Origin: Vulcanimicrobiota bacterium
GTDB lineage: Bacteria; Vulcanimicrobiota; Vulcanimicrobiia; Vulcanimicrobiales; Vulcanimicrobiaceae
Assembly (NCBI GenBank): GCA_003155175.1
Contig: PMFP01000033.1
Location: forward strand, 42,525 to 70,684
Reading direction: 5' to 3'
Length of the DNA: 28,160 bases
The notes beneath the pieces are model-generated. The model saw only the letters and a list, made by a program, of their open reading frames with translations, was not told where the DNA came from and searched no databases. The position numbers and the translations under genes were made by a program. Of this stretch, positions 5,965 through 14,515 are shown in pieces (the first letter of the stretch is position 1; every line of letters begins with the position of its first letter).

Positions 5965-8900
5965 ATGCCCAACTTATCGGAGATTCTCACGCCGGGCGCG
6001 CCTCCGCTGCCGGAAGGCTTGCGGACGTTGGTGGTTTCTCCCGAGCACGAGTTGGAACCTGGAATGACGGTGCGCGCCGCGTTCACGTTCCGCAACCAAG
6101 GCGGGGCCCCCGCGACCGGCGTCCGCGTCCGGTTCGGCGTTCCGGAAGGCCTGATGTACCTCGTCGGCACGGGACGTTTGGACGGCGTCGAAATCGACGA
6201 CGAGCGCGGGAATTCGCCGCTGATCACGCGCGAGGGCGCGCACATCGGCGACGTCGCACCGGGCGAGGAGCGGCGCATCGAAGCCTCGTTCTGCGTGGCG
6301 GGTTCGATCGAAAACGGAACGACCGTCGAACTGCAGGCCGCCGTGGCGTCGTTCGAAGTGCCGCCGGTCGGGTCGAACGTCGTGCGGCTCATCGCTCGCA
6401 GCCGGCCGCAGCTGGCGGGCGAACTCACCGGCATCGCCTTCGAAGCGCGCGGCGATCGCGCCGTGCCGGGCACCGAAGCGCAGATCACGGTTCGCGTCAA
6501 CAATGCCGGCGAATCCAGCGCGCACGACGTCGTCATCTCCGCGCCGGTTCCCGAGCACACGTCGTACGTCGCGGATTCCGCCCGCATCAACGGCCGCGAG
6601 GTGGAACGCGATCTCGGCCGGTCGTTCGACTCGCTTCGCGCTCCGGTCATCGCCGCAAACCTTCCGGTCGGTGCGAACGCCGTGCTCACCTATCGCGTGC
6701 GCGTGGACGCGCCGCTTCCCGACGGCACGTCGATCGTCGCCGACGCGCAGGTTGCCTCGCAGGAGACGCCCGCGTTTGCGCTTCGCTCGCCCGCCCTCGT
6801 CGTGCAATCGGCTCCCGACTTCAACGGCGGCGAAACCTCGCTTGCGATCGAGCCGGCCGCCAGCGTCCGGCCCGGCGAGCGCGTCACGCTCGCGTTCACC
6901 GCGCACAACGCGGGCTCGGCTACGGCCGACGAGGTTCGCGTCGCCTTGCGCCTTCCGGCGACGCTCTTGCCCGTGCGCGGTGCTTCCCGCGTGGACGGCC
7001 ACCCGGTGCGCGAGCAGCGCAAGGACCCGTTTTCGTTCGATCTGGGGAAGATCGCGGCGGGCGGGCGCGTCGCGTTGCAGTGCGAGGCGGTCGTCGCCTC
7101 TCCGCTGTCCGACGGTTCGTCCTTGCCGATTTCCGGCGTGCTGACGTGGAAGCCCGCCGCGGGCGCGGGCGAGCGTGCCTTCGAGCACGCGTTGACCGTG
7201 CGTTCGGCTCCCGTTTTTCTACCGCGCGGATCGTACGTTTCGCTTGCCGGACATGTGGCGGTGCGGCCCGGAGACGACGTCGAAGCCGAGATCGGGTTTG
7301 CCAATAGCGGAAGCGGAGCCGCGAGCGATGCCGTGTTGCAGTTCAAGTTCGATTCGGGTTTCGACGACGTTCGCGTGACCGAAAACGGCGCCGACGTCGC
7401 ACTCGACGGCGAGAGCGCGGAGCTCGGCACGATCGAACCGTACGCGCAACGGAGCTTCGTCTTCCGCGGGCACGTCCGCTCGCCGTATCCCGATCGCAGC
7501 GAGTTGCGCTGCAGCGCCGTGCTGCACGCACGGGAAATTGCCGAGGTTCCACTGGGCGAGGCGGTCTGGCGCGTCGACTCACGGCCGGAATTTTCGATCG
7601 AGTCCTCGCAGATGACGCTTCAGGGCGACGCTCCCCTGCGTCCGAATTGCACCACCGAGGTCGACGTGACGCTGGCGAATTCGGGAACGGAAGTCGCGCG
7701 CGACGTGCGCGTGCGTCTGTACGTTTCGCCCGAGGCGCGCCTTGAGAGCGTGGACGGCGCGATGCACGAAAAGAACTCGCTGCTCTTCGGCGACGTCGCT
7801 CCCGCGGCGAGCGCAACCGCGCGGCTCACCATTCGGCTTCTGCGCTGCGCGGGCGACCGGCGTCCGGTCTCGATCGACGCGGTTCTCACCGCGGAGTCCA
7901 TGCTGCCGCTGCCCCTGGGCCGGCTCGAAATCCCGACCGCGGCGACGCCCGATTTCTCGCTCGGCAGCTTCCGGAGCGAGACGCCCGCCGAGATCCTTGC
8001 CGGCGAAACCGCGGAATGGGTGCTTCACCTGCGCAACGGCGGAGACGGAACGGCGCGCAGCGTACGCGTTGAGATCGAGCAGCCGCCGTCGCTCATCTAC
8101 GTTCCGAACTCGACGCGCGTCAACGGCGTGCCGGTTCGCGACGTCGGAGCGCACGCGCCCTTCGCGACCGAGGGCGGCTTGCTGCTCAGCGAAGTGGAGC
8201 CCGGCGTCGAGGCGGTGGTGCGCTGGGCCGACGTCGTGCACAACGGACTGGGCGCGGGAACGGCCGTCGCCCGCGTCGCCCGCGTCACCTACGACGAGGG
8301 TCGCGCCGACGAAATCGTCGCCGGCGTGCTCACCGTCCGCGGCGCGCCGGGATTCGCCAACGCGATTCCGGGCCTTCCGTTCGGCCTCGACGGGGCGATC
8401 GGTCCGGCGGCGCTCGGGCCGCAGGCGCTAGGGGAAAGCCGTTTCGTCGAACTGCCGCGCGCGACGCCGGTCGACGGTCAAGACGGGCAGGGAGCCTCGG
8501 TTTTCGCATCAGTGCATTTTGCCGCGCTCGACGCTGCCGATGCCGGTGCTTCGGGCGACGTCGACGCTTCGTCGCAAAGCTCGCCGCCGGCCGGCAGCGC
8601 GGGCACGCTGGTCGCGTTCTCGCGCCCGCGCTTGCAACAGACGCAGCGCTTCTTGGAGGAAGCGAACTTCCAGCGCCCGGTGACCCACCTATTCGCGCTG
8701 CGCGCGTTCTTCCCCGACGCCGTCGGCGCCGCCGACGTGCCCAGTCCGAGCTTGACTGCGCTGCGCGAGGTCTTGCGCGAGTCGCTCGACCGTCTCTTCA
8801 TCAAAATGCGTTTGCCGGAATACCGGATCGTTCCGCGCGATCTCGAGAGCGCGCCGGCGCGGTCGGTTCTCGAGCGGTTTCTGCTCGACGCGGGCAGCGC

Positions 8901-9234
8901 GCGCGGCATTCCGGCCGACGCCACGGGCGTGGCGCTCTCGCTGCGGGGTTCGTACGACGCCGGCGAACTGGCCGAGCTCTTTTCTTCGATGCAGCGCGCG
9001 CAAGCGGGAACCGCCGCTCCGTGGGCCGCGCTCGCGCGGCTGCTTCCCGATTCGACCGCGACCGCGCGCCTCTATCGCTCGCAGCTCGTGCACTGGCTCG
9101 ACGGATTGCTGGACGTATCGCCCGACGAGTTCGCCGAAATTCTCGACCGGCGCGATCGCGGCGGGGAGATCGACGACGCGTACGCCGCGTTTCGCGACGA
9201 GACGCTCGCGGCCGGCACGGCGCCGTCGGCATGA
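5965..9234 (+). CDS. Large protein with six DUF11-like beta-sandwich repeats and a helical C-terminal domain
   Basis: A 1089-residue protein. Six repeats of roughly 120-135 residues each contain a core such as PGERVTLAFTAHNAGSATAD, centred near residues 40, 175, 313, 443, 567 and 688. The pattern, a Pro-Gly turn, a hydrophobic strand, N(A/S/G)G and then DVxV, is that of DUF11/CARDB-type Ig-like repeats. A linker rich in Ala, Ser and Gly (about 845-885) leads to an alpha-helical domain (about 890-1089). The N terminus (MPNLSEILTPGAPPLPEG) has no signal peptide, and no membrane helix is visible, although DUF11 proteins are usually exported. ATG 5965 is chosen because the MPNLSEIL start is plausible; an in-frame TTG at 5938 would add nine residues and no signal sequence. 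The gene overlaps the next one (ATGA), implying joint function. The role is unknown. Confidence 0.82.
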   Translation: MPNLSEILTPGAPPLPEGLRTLVVSPEHELEPGMTVRAAFTFRNQGGAPATGVRVRFGVPEGLMYLVGTGRLDGVEIDDERGNSPLITREGAHIGDVAPGEERRIEASFCVAGSIENGTTVELQAAVASFEVPPVGSNVVRLIARSRPQLAGELTGIAFEARGDRAVPGTEAQITVRVNNAGESSAHDVVISAPVPEHTSYVADSARINGREVERDLGRSFDSLRAPVIAANLPVGANAVLTYRVRVDAPLPDGTSIVADAQVASQETPAFALRSPALVVQSAPDFNGGETSLAIEPAASVRPGERVTLAFTAHNAGSATADEVRVALRLPATLLPVRGASRVDGHPVREQRKDPFSFDLGKIAAGGRVALQCEAVVASPLSDGSSLPISGVLTWKPAAGAGERAFEHALTVRSAPVFLPRGSYVSLAGHVAVRPGDDVEAEIGFANSGSGAASDAVLQFKFDSGFDDVRVTENGADVALDGESAELGTIEPYAQRSFVFRGHVRSPYPDRSELRCSAVLHAREIAEVPLGEAVWRVDSRPEFSIESSQMTLQGDAPLRPNCTTEVDVTLANSGTEVARDVRVRLYVSPEARLESVDGAMHEKNSLLFGDVAPAASATARLTIRLLRCAGDRRPVSIDAVLTAESMLPLPLGRLEIPTAATPDFSLGSFRSETPAEILAGETAEWVLHLRNGGDGTARSVRVEIEQPPSLIYVPNSTRVNGVPVRDVGAHAPFATEGGLLLSEVEPGVEAVVRWADVVHNGLGAGTAVARVARVTYDEGRADEIVAGVLTVRGAPGFANAIPGLPFGLDGAIGPAALGPQALGESRFVELPRATPVDGQDGQGASVFASVHFAALDAADAGASGDVDASSQSSPPAGSAGTLVAFSRPRLQQTQRFLEEANFQRPVTHLFALRAFFPDAVGAADVPSPSLTALREVLRESLDRLFIKMRLPEYRIVPRDLESAPARSVLERFLLDAGSARGIPADATGVALSLRGSYDAGELAELFSSMQRAQAGTAAPWAALARLLPDSTATARLYRSQLVHWLDGLLDVSPDEFAEILDRRDRGGEIDDAYAAFRDETLAAGTAPSA

Positions 9235-9674
9235 CGCCGCTCATCTGGGTCGCGCTCGCCGCGCTCGTCGCCGGAGCGTTGCTTGCGGCGTACGCGGCGT
9301 TTTCGCCGGCCCGGAAAGCCAAGCCGGCGGCGGTTGCCTCCGCTGCGGTGCCTCCGGCGACTGCGTCGCAGGCCGCCGGCGAAGACGAACTCGAGGACTT
9401 GGAAGCGTTCGAGGCGCTGGACGAAGCGGCGCGTTGCGACGCCGCGTTCGCCGCAGCCGCGCACGAAGACGCGGCCTCGACCCGTCTGCTGGAACGCGCG
9501 CTCGACGATCCGGTCGAAGCCGTTGCGCTCGCTGCCGCTCACGCGCTCGCGACGAGCGGACGGGCCGGCGTTCTCGACCGTTACGTGCAAGCGAACCCGG
9601 GAGCGCGCGCGCAGCGCCTTGCCGCCGTGACGGCGCTGCTCGCGCCCGAGCCTCTGGCTAAGGCTTCCGGTTGA
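9231..9674 (+). CDS. Membrane-anchored protein with HEAT-like repeat, function unknown
   Basis: The 147-residue product starts at ATG 9231, overlapping the stop of the DUF11-repeat gene, and so is translationally coupled to it. Residues about 4-28 form one hydrophobic helix followed by basic residues (ARKAKP), indicating an N-terminal membrane anchor with the rest probably cytoplasmic. An Ala/Pro linker and an acidic patch (EDELEDLEAFEALDEA, about 51-66) precede helical pairs such as LLERALDDPVEAVALAAAHALA. That rhythm is typical of HEAT or armadillo-type repeats used for protein binding. The family is not recognised. The 3' end overlaps the convergent mrdA gene by 17 bases. Confidence 0.72.
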   Translation: MTPLIWVALAALVAGALLAAYAAFSPARKAKPAAVASAAVPPATASQAAGEDELEDLEAFEALDEAARCDAAFAAAAHEDAASTRLLERALDDPVEAVALAAAHALATSGRAGVLDRYVQANPGARAQRLAAVTALLAPEPLAKASG

Positions 9675-11517
9675 AGTAACGGACCAGAATGTCGCGCGCG
9701 ATCGGCGCGGCGACGCTGGCTCCGTATCCGCCGCTGCGATCCACGTACACGGCGATCGCCAGTTTGGGATGGTCGCTCGGAGCCCAGCAGATAAACCACG
9801 TCGTGTTCGGTCCGCGCCCGCCCGCGGTTTCGACGGTTCCGGTTTTTCCGGAGAACGGCAGGCCCGCGATGGCCAGGCCGTACGCGGTACCGCCGGGATC
9901 CGTGACTTTGGCCATGCCCGCGCGCACGTACGAGAGCGCCTCTTGCGTCACGGGGACGCGGCGGATGATCTCGGGCGGAAAGGTTGCGACGGATTTCCCG
10001 TCGGGGCCGAGCACGGCGCGCACGATGCGCGGGCGATAGAGCGTGCCGCCGTTGACGACCGTCGACGCGACGTTGACCATCTGCAGCGGCGTCGCTTGCA
10101 TCGCTCCCTGGCCGATTCCGAGGCTGCACACGTCGCTGGGCTCCTCGGGAACGCCGTAGTTCTTCATCATCCATGCGTTGGTCGGCCAATTGCCCGAAAT
10201 CTCACCGGGCAAGTCGATCCCGCTCTTGCTGTCTAGGCCGTAGGCGAGCGCGTACTTTCGGAGACGCGCGAGCCCGAGATACCACGAGAGCCGGTAGAAA
10301 TAGCCGTCGCTCGACGACGCGAGCGCCTGTACGAACGACGTATTGCCCAGACCGCCGGCCGCGATGTCGCGCGCGAGATAGCCGCCGCAGTTCCACGCTC
10401 CGCTGTCGTAGACGACCTGCGTCGGCGTGACGACGCGCTCGGTCAGCGCGGCGGAGCCGGTCACCATCTTGAACGTGGATCCGGTCGGCGTCGCGGCCGC
10501 GATCGCGCGGTTGTAGAGCGGGTCCGAAGCGCTGGTGAGATAGCGCGCGATCTTGGCATAGCGATCGGCGGCGAAGTCGTTCGGATCGAAGTCGGGATAG
10601 CTCGCCATGGCGAGGATGCTGCCGGTATATGGATCTTCGGCGACCGCCGCGCCGGAGAGGGGGCGTCCTCGGCCCCAGCGCGCGATGCCGTCCGCGAGAG
10701 CGCGCTCGACGATCCGTTGGAGGCGCAGATCGATCGTCGTCTCGAGCGCGTCGCCGGGGACGGCGGCTCGCGACGCGAGCTTGGTGCCGGGAACGACCGA
10801 ACCGGTCGCGTCCACGATGACGCGCTGTCCGCCGGGTACGCCGCGCAAGTACTTGTCGTACTCGAACTCGAGGCCGTCTTTCCCGATCACGTCGTTGGGT
10901 GAATAGCCTTGGTGTTTGAGCGCGGCGTACTCGTCCTCCGTAATCAATCCGACGTATCCGATCAGGTGCGATGCGCCCGCGCCCTCGGGATATTCGCGAA
11001 TCGGCTGCGTTTCGAGATCGACTCCGGGCAGATCGCTCAAGAATTCCGAGAGTCGTGCGACCTTAGCGATCGGGAGATCCGCGGCGAGCTGGATCGGCCC
11101 GTAGGGCTCGTAGGCCGCCACTTCGGCGAAGTTGCGGTAGTTGAGACCTCGATGGTGCAGCAAGCGCTTCTGGAGCGTAGCCGCGGGTATTTCAAGAATG
11201 CCGGACAAGGTCGCAAGCTCGCGATCGGGATCGGTCATCTCCGACGGAATCAGTGCGACGACGAACGACGGACGGCTGCGCGCGAGCACGCCTCCGTGCC
11301 GGTCGAAAATGATTCCGCGCGGCGCGGCCACCGGAATCAGGCGGACTTGGTTGGCCTGCGCCGCCGCGCGGTACCGGTCGCCGTCGATCACTTGAATTTG
11401 CACGAGCCGCACGATCAAGATCAGGAGCGCCAGTCCGATTGCGGCGACGAATGCGATGGTGCGCGCCTGCGGACGCTCCCAGACCGGTTTGCGCACGTTC
11501 GGGCGTCCGGCGCTCAC
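9658..11517 (-). CDS. mrdA: Peptidoglycan transpeptidase PBP2 (MrdA)
   Basis: A class B penicillin-binding protein that cross-links septum-independent, elongation-mode peptidoglycan with RodA and the Mre complex. The 619-residue sequence has a short cytoplasmic tail, one membrane helix (about 20-42), a PBP dimerisation domain and a transpeptidase domain. The catalytic motifs are all present: S347-T-F-K350, S402-S-D404 and K558-T-G. The SxD form of the second motif is normal for PBP2. The GTG at 11517 overlaps the mreD stop (GTGA), which decides the start; sequence further upstream in this frame is mreD read out of frame. It is the last gene of the operon. rodA and mreB are not in the window. 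Confidence 0.95.
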   Translation of the reverse strand: MSAGRPNVRKPVWERPQARTIAFVAAIGLALLILIVRLVQIQVIDGDRYRAAAQANQVRLIPVAAPRGIIFDRHGGVLARSRPSFVVALIPSEMTDPDRELATLSGILEIPAATLQKRLLHHRGLNYRNFAEVAAYEPYGPIQLAADLPIAKVARLSEFLSDLPGVDLETQPIREYPEGAGASHLIGYVGLITEDEYAALKHQGYSPNDVIGKDGLEFEYDKYLRGVPGGQRVIVDATGSVVPGTKLASRAAVPGDALETTIDLRLQRIVERALADGIARWGRGRPLSGAAVAEDPYTGSILAMASYPDFDPNDFAADRYAKIARYLTSASDPLYNRAIAAATPTGSTFKMVTGSAALTERVVTPTQVVYDSGAWNCGGYLARDIAAGGLGNTSFVQALASSSDGYFYRLSWYLGLARLRKYALAYGLDSKSGIDLPGEISGNWPTNAWMMKNYGVPEEPSDVCSLGIGQGAMQATPLQMVNVASTVVNGGTLYRPRIVRAVLGPDGKSVATFPPEIIRRVPVTQEALSYVRAGMAKVTDPGGTAYGLAIAGLPFSGKTGTVETAGGRGPNTTWFICWAPSDHPKLAIAVYVDRSGGYGASVAAPIARDILVRYFNRKP

Positions 11518-12044
11518 AAGCGCGGCGGCGGCGCGAAGCGCCGCACCAGCAGCATCACCACCGCCATCGCGGCCGCGTTCATGACCGCTTGCAGGATCGT
11601 TTCGTGCAAGTGGATATGGCCCAGCCCTCGCGGATAGCCTTGCAAGGCCATGACGATCCAGAACGCGCCGTTGCGCAGCAGCGTCGCTGCGGCCGCGACG
11701 ACCGAGACGATCGGAATCGAGTCGGAAAAGAATCCGCGCGAGAGCGCGCTGGCCGGAATCGCGACCAGCGTTGTCGAGATCGTCCACGCGGCGCCGGTTC
11801 CCGGCGCGAGGGCGTCTTCGCAGAGTCCCGCGATCAGACCGTAGACGGCGGCCCGGCGCACGTCCACCCGTACGGCGTACCACACCACCGCGACGATCAC
11901 GAAACTCGGCTCGACGTTGCGGATCGCGACGTAATGCAGGACGGTGACCTGTGCGAGCAGAGCGAGCGCCAGCCACCCGCCCGCGACCCACCACGGGGGA
12001 CCGACGAACGGCGCTTCGTGGAGCTTACTTCGGGACGATGACAA
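11514..12044 (-). CDS. mreD: Rod shape-determining protein MreD
   Basis: A small polytopic membrane protein (176 residues) of the elongasome that bridges MreC and RodA/PBP2. About five hydrophobic segments are visible, beginning at WWVAGGWLALALLAQVTVLHYV (about 18-39). The loop pattern around GLIAGLCEDALAPG (about 70-83) is the conserved MreD turn (GLxxGLxxD). Weak sequence conservation is normal for the family; position between mreC and mrdA secures the identity. The TTG at 12044 is the first usable start and overlaps the mreC 3' end by 20 bases; no better codon precedes the first helix, so the start is moderately secure. Confidence 0.88.
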   Translation of the reverse strand: MSSSRSKLHEAPFVGPPWWVAGGWLALALLAQVTVLHYVAIRNVEPSFVIVAVVWYAVRVDVRRAAVYGLIAGLCEDALAPGTGAAWTISTTLVAIPASALSRGFFSDSIPIVSVVAAAATLLRNGAFWIVMALQGYPRGLGHIHLHETILQAVMNAAAMAVVMLLVRRFAPPPRL

Positions 12045-12831
12045 CGCGGTCGAGGGCGTCGAGATCGACGGCCGGTTTGAGCTGCGCGGACTGATAGAGG
12101 GACGATACGCCGCGGTCGACGCCCACGATGGTTCCGATCGGGACGCCCGCGTGGAACGAACGCCCTTCGCCGGTCACGACGACCTCGCCGGGACGCAGGC
12201 GCGCGTCTTGCGAGACGTAGTCGAATCGCACGCTCGAGAGGTTGCCGCGCGCGATGCCCCACCAGCGGCCCTCCCGCACGACTGCCGGAATCTGCGACGT
12301 ATAATCGCTCACGAGCACGACCGTGCTGGAAAACGGCCCCACGGCTTCGACGCGTCCGACCGCGCCGCCGTCGGCGAGCACCGCGTCGTCCTTGCGAACG
12401 CCGGACTGCGCTCCGCGGTCGACCGTGATGGTGCGCGACTCGTTTTCCGGTGGAAAGCCGATGACGCGCGCTTCGATCGCGCCGGCGTAGAGATCGACGA
12501 TGGGCTGAACCGACGCTCGGGCCGCGTAGTCGTCGGCCAATGCGTGGAGGTTTGCGTTCTCGCGCAGCAACGCGGCGTTGCTCGCGCGCAGGCGTGCATT
12601 GTCGGACGAGAGTTTGGGAAGATTCGCGACGTTCGTAACCGCGGACCTCACGCCGCCGCCGACCGCGCTGACGGCGGTTTCGCCGACGGCCGCGACGGTG
12701 GATCCGGCAACCGACGTCGGGCTCTGCGTACCGTTCCGCTGCGCGACGATCTGCATCGAAGCGAGCGCCGCCGCGACGATGATGATGCCGATTAACGCAA
12801 GGAGCTTTCGCTCGTCCCGATACGTAAAGAT
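12025..12831 (-). CDS. mreC: Rod shape-determining protein MreC (start codon unclear)
   Basis: A bitopic periplasmic scaffold of the elongasome. The sequence shows a membrane helix (LLALIGIIIVAAALASMQI), a coiled-coil region (LSSDNARLRASNAALLRENANLHALADDY split over about 90-125) and two beta-barrel subdomains. Family signatures include the PENESRTITVDRGAQSGV stretch and GxxVVTGxxG-like loop near the C terminus. No ATG, GTG or TTG lies in frame between the maf stop and the membrane helix. The first in-frame ATG (ASMQIV) is at the end of the helix and would destroy it. An ATC at 12831, preceded by AGGG at 12841-12838 with a 6-base spacer, gives a typical N terminus, FTYRDERKLL after the initiator, and 268 residues. 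Gene identity is secure; the start is inferred. Confidence 0.85.
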   Translation of the reverse strand: MFTYRDERKLLALIGIIIVAAALASMQIVAQRNGTQSPTSVAGSTVAAVGETAVSAVGGGVRSAVTNVANLPKLSSDNARLRASNAALLRENANLHALADDYAARASVQPIVDLYAGAIEARVIGFPPENESRTITVDRGAQSGVRKDDAVLADGGAVGRVEAVGPFSSTVVLVSDYTSQIPAVVREGRWWGIARGNLSSVRFDYVSQDARLRPGEVVVTGEGRSFHAGVPIGTIVGVDRGVSSLYQSAQLKPAVDLDALDRVVIVPK

Positions 12832-12874
12832 TGCCCGCCCTGCCGTAAAAGTGGTCTCGATTGGTAGGAGGCCG

Positions 12875-13486
12875 CTAGTTCTCGCTCGGTATGAAAAAAC
12901 CCAACCCCGCGAGCGCGCGGACGAACCGCCCCAGCGGGAACCCCATGACCGTGTAAAAGTCGCCTTCGATCGACTCGACCAGCGCGGCGGCGCGCCCTTG
13001 AATGCCGTACGCGCCGGCTTTGTCCATCGGCTCGCCGGTCGCGACGTACTCCGCGATCTCGTCCGGCTCGAGCCGATGGAAGCGCACCCGAGTCGTCGAG
13101 GTTTCCTCGACGATGCGCGCGCCGCGACCGCCGGGAAGGCGCACCGCGAAGGCGGTGTGCACCGCGTGCTCCCGTCCGGACAGCATGCCGAGCATGCGGC
13201 GGGCGTCGCCGGCATCCTGCGGCTTGCCCAGGGAGACGCCGTCCAGGTCGACCACCGTGTCGGACGCGACGATCGCCCGCTCGTCGTCGCGGGCGTCCAG
13301 CCGTGCGGCGACGTCGTCGAGCTTGCAGCGCGCGTGCAGCGCCGCGAGTTCGCGCGGAGCCGTTCCGGGCGGGTCGATCTCGCCGTAGCCGCTCGGCGCT
13401 ACCTCCACGCTCAGACCGAGCGAGCGCAAGAGCTCGAGGCGCCGGGGTGAGGCGCTGGCCAGCACGAGCGCTCGGATCTCCGGCAT
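12875..13486 (-). CDS. maf: Maf-like nucleoside triphosphate pyrophosphatase
   Basis: A house-cleaning enzyme that hydrolyses non-canonical or modified nucleotides (dTTP/UTP or m7GTP type) to monophosphates. The 203-residue sequence has the diagnostic N-terminal LASASPRRLELL (about 9-20), the ASDTVVDLDG segment (about 73-82), the GKPQDAGDARRML motif and the C-terminal DKAGAYGIQGRAA...GDFYTVMGFPL. Which subclass it belongs to is uncertain, although the DKAGAYGIQG/ESIEGDFYTVMG pattern is the YhdE-like dTTP/UTPase type. The ATG at 13486 shares its A with the lipoprotein stop (TAATG). Placement beside mreC is common in many bacteria. Confidence 0.94.
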   Translation of the reverse strand: MPEIRALVLASASPRRLELLRSLGLSVEVAPSGYGEIDPPGTAPRELAALHARCKLDDVAARLDARDDERAIVASDTVVDLDGVSLGKPQDAGDARRMLGMLSGREHAVHTAFAVRLPGGRGARIVEETSTTRVRFHRLEPDEIAEYVATGEPMDKAGAYGIQGRAAALVESIEGDFYTVMGFPLGRFVRALAGLGFFIPSEN

Positions 13487-13920
13487 TACTGGTAGTACTG
13501 GCCGCCGAGCTGGACGTAGCCGCTCTCGTGGCGGCCGCGCGGATCCCGGTGCGTCCAGTGAATCACGCCGCCGCGAGGATCGAATTCGTATTCGCCTTTG
13601 ACCGCGACGCGGGATCCGCGCTGGATCGGCATCGTTCCCGTGAAGTCGGTGTTGGCTTCAACGCGCACGACGACCGCGCACCCTGAATCGAGCCGGACGA
13701 GAAATCCCTGATGCGGGCTGGTGCGACCGGCGCGAACGCCGAGCACGCGCGTCACGTCCCCTTCGGCGACGACCTCGACGCGCGAAGACTGCGAATCGAA
13801 GGCGCGGCAGACCGCCGCGTTGCCTTCGGCGGTCGTCGCGCTCCCGCCGCACGCGGAGAGCGACGCCGCGGCTGCCGCGAACGCGAGGAATGCCGCAAGG
13901 CTAGGAGATTTCGGACGCAT
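13486..13920 (-). CDS. DUF3465-like lipoprotein
   Basis: This 144-residue protein has a signal peptide with a lipobox, LSAC, giving a lipidated Cys24 (hydrophobic stretch 8-23). It is therefore probably attached to the inner or outer membrane on the periplasmic side. The mature part is a small beta-rich domain whose C-terminal half, GEYEFDPRGGVIHWTHRDPRG then RHESGYVQLGGQYYQ, closely recalls DUF3465 (GEYEWNPKGGVIHWTH). That family is of unknown function. The match is from memory and not checked by search. The start overlaps nadD by 20 bases and the stop overlaps maf, so it is locked into the operon. Confidence 0.8.
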   Translation of the reverse strand: MRPKSPSLAAFLAFAAAAASLSACGGSATTAEGNAAVCRAFDSQSSRVEVVAEGDVTRVLGVRAGRTSPHQGFLVRLDSGCAVVVRVEANTDFTGTMPIQRGSRVAVKGEYEFDPRGGVIHWTHRDPRGRHESGYVQLGGQYYQ

Positions 13921-14509
13921 ACAACCCGCGTGCGACGACGTACGCCCAGACCGCGTCCGGCAAGAGATAGCGGGCGCTCCGGCCTTGGGCGACGAGACTG
14001 CGAATCAAGGACGACGACTCGGAGATCTCCGGAACGTTGAGCGTTCGGACCCGCTCGCGCAACGCACTTGGAACCGCGGCGATGACGCGCGCCAGCGCGT
14101 CGCTGCGAACGCCCGGGCGGGGTGCGATCGCAAAATACTCCAGCGCTTCGAGCACTTCGTCGAAACGGCGCCACGTCGAATTCACGAGCGAATCGGCGCC
14201 GATGACGAACGTGAGCTTGGCGTCCGGGTATTTGGCTTGCAGTTTCGGCAAGAGGTCTGCGGTGTAGCCGGTGGCGTCGGGCGCGACGTCGGTTTCGTCG
14301 AGGGCGAATCCCGGATTACCCGCGATCGCGAGCCGGATCATCTCGCAGCGATCGGCCTCGCCCGCATGCGACGGCGCGCGATGCCGCTGGTTGCGCGTGG
14401 GAACGAAGAGCACGCGATCGAGTCCCTCGAGCAGCCGCACGGACTCGGCGACGAAGAGATGCGCGTTGTGGATCGGGTCGAACGAACCGCCGAATACGCC
14501 CAGTCTCAT
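13901..14509 (-). CDS. nadD: Nicotinate-nucleotide adenylyltransferase NadD
   Basis: Transfers AMP from ATP to nicotinate mononucleotide to form deamido-NAD in NAD synthesis. The 202-residue sequence has the N-terminal nucleotidyltransferase motif GVFGGSFDPIHNAHL (HxxH at about 14-17). It also has the FVPTRNQ segment (about 35-41), FVIGADSL (about 101-108) and the C-terminal ISESSSLIR, an ISSTxIR variant. The ATG at 14509 is the natural start, because MRLGVFGGSFDP is the family N terminus. It follows obgE by 6 bases. In many bacteria rsfS follows nadD; here a lipoprotein gene takes that position. Confidence 0.95.
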   Translation of the reverse strand: MRLGVFGGSFDPIHNAHLFVAESVRLLEGLDRVLFVPTRNQRHRAPSHAGEADRCEMIRLAIAGNPGFALDETDVAPDATGYTADLLPKLQAKYPDAKLTFVIGADSLVNSTWRRFDEVLEALEYFAIAPRPGVRSDALARVIAAVPSALRERVRTLNVPEISESSSLIRSLVAQGRSARYLLPDAVWAYVVARGLYASEIS

Positions 14510-14515
14510 GAAGAT

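Noticed and set aside
5859..6689. Extension of the aminotransferase gene far upstream (676 codons in all)
   Set aside because: The added residues have no homology-like features and overlap the divergent DUF11-repeat gene; ATG 5858 with a ribosome binding site is the family start.
5974..7188. Open frame of 404 codons on the - strand opposite the DUF11-repeat gene
   Set aside because: The + strand shows a regular repeat architecture; the antisense is compositionally typical of a GC-rich shadow.
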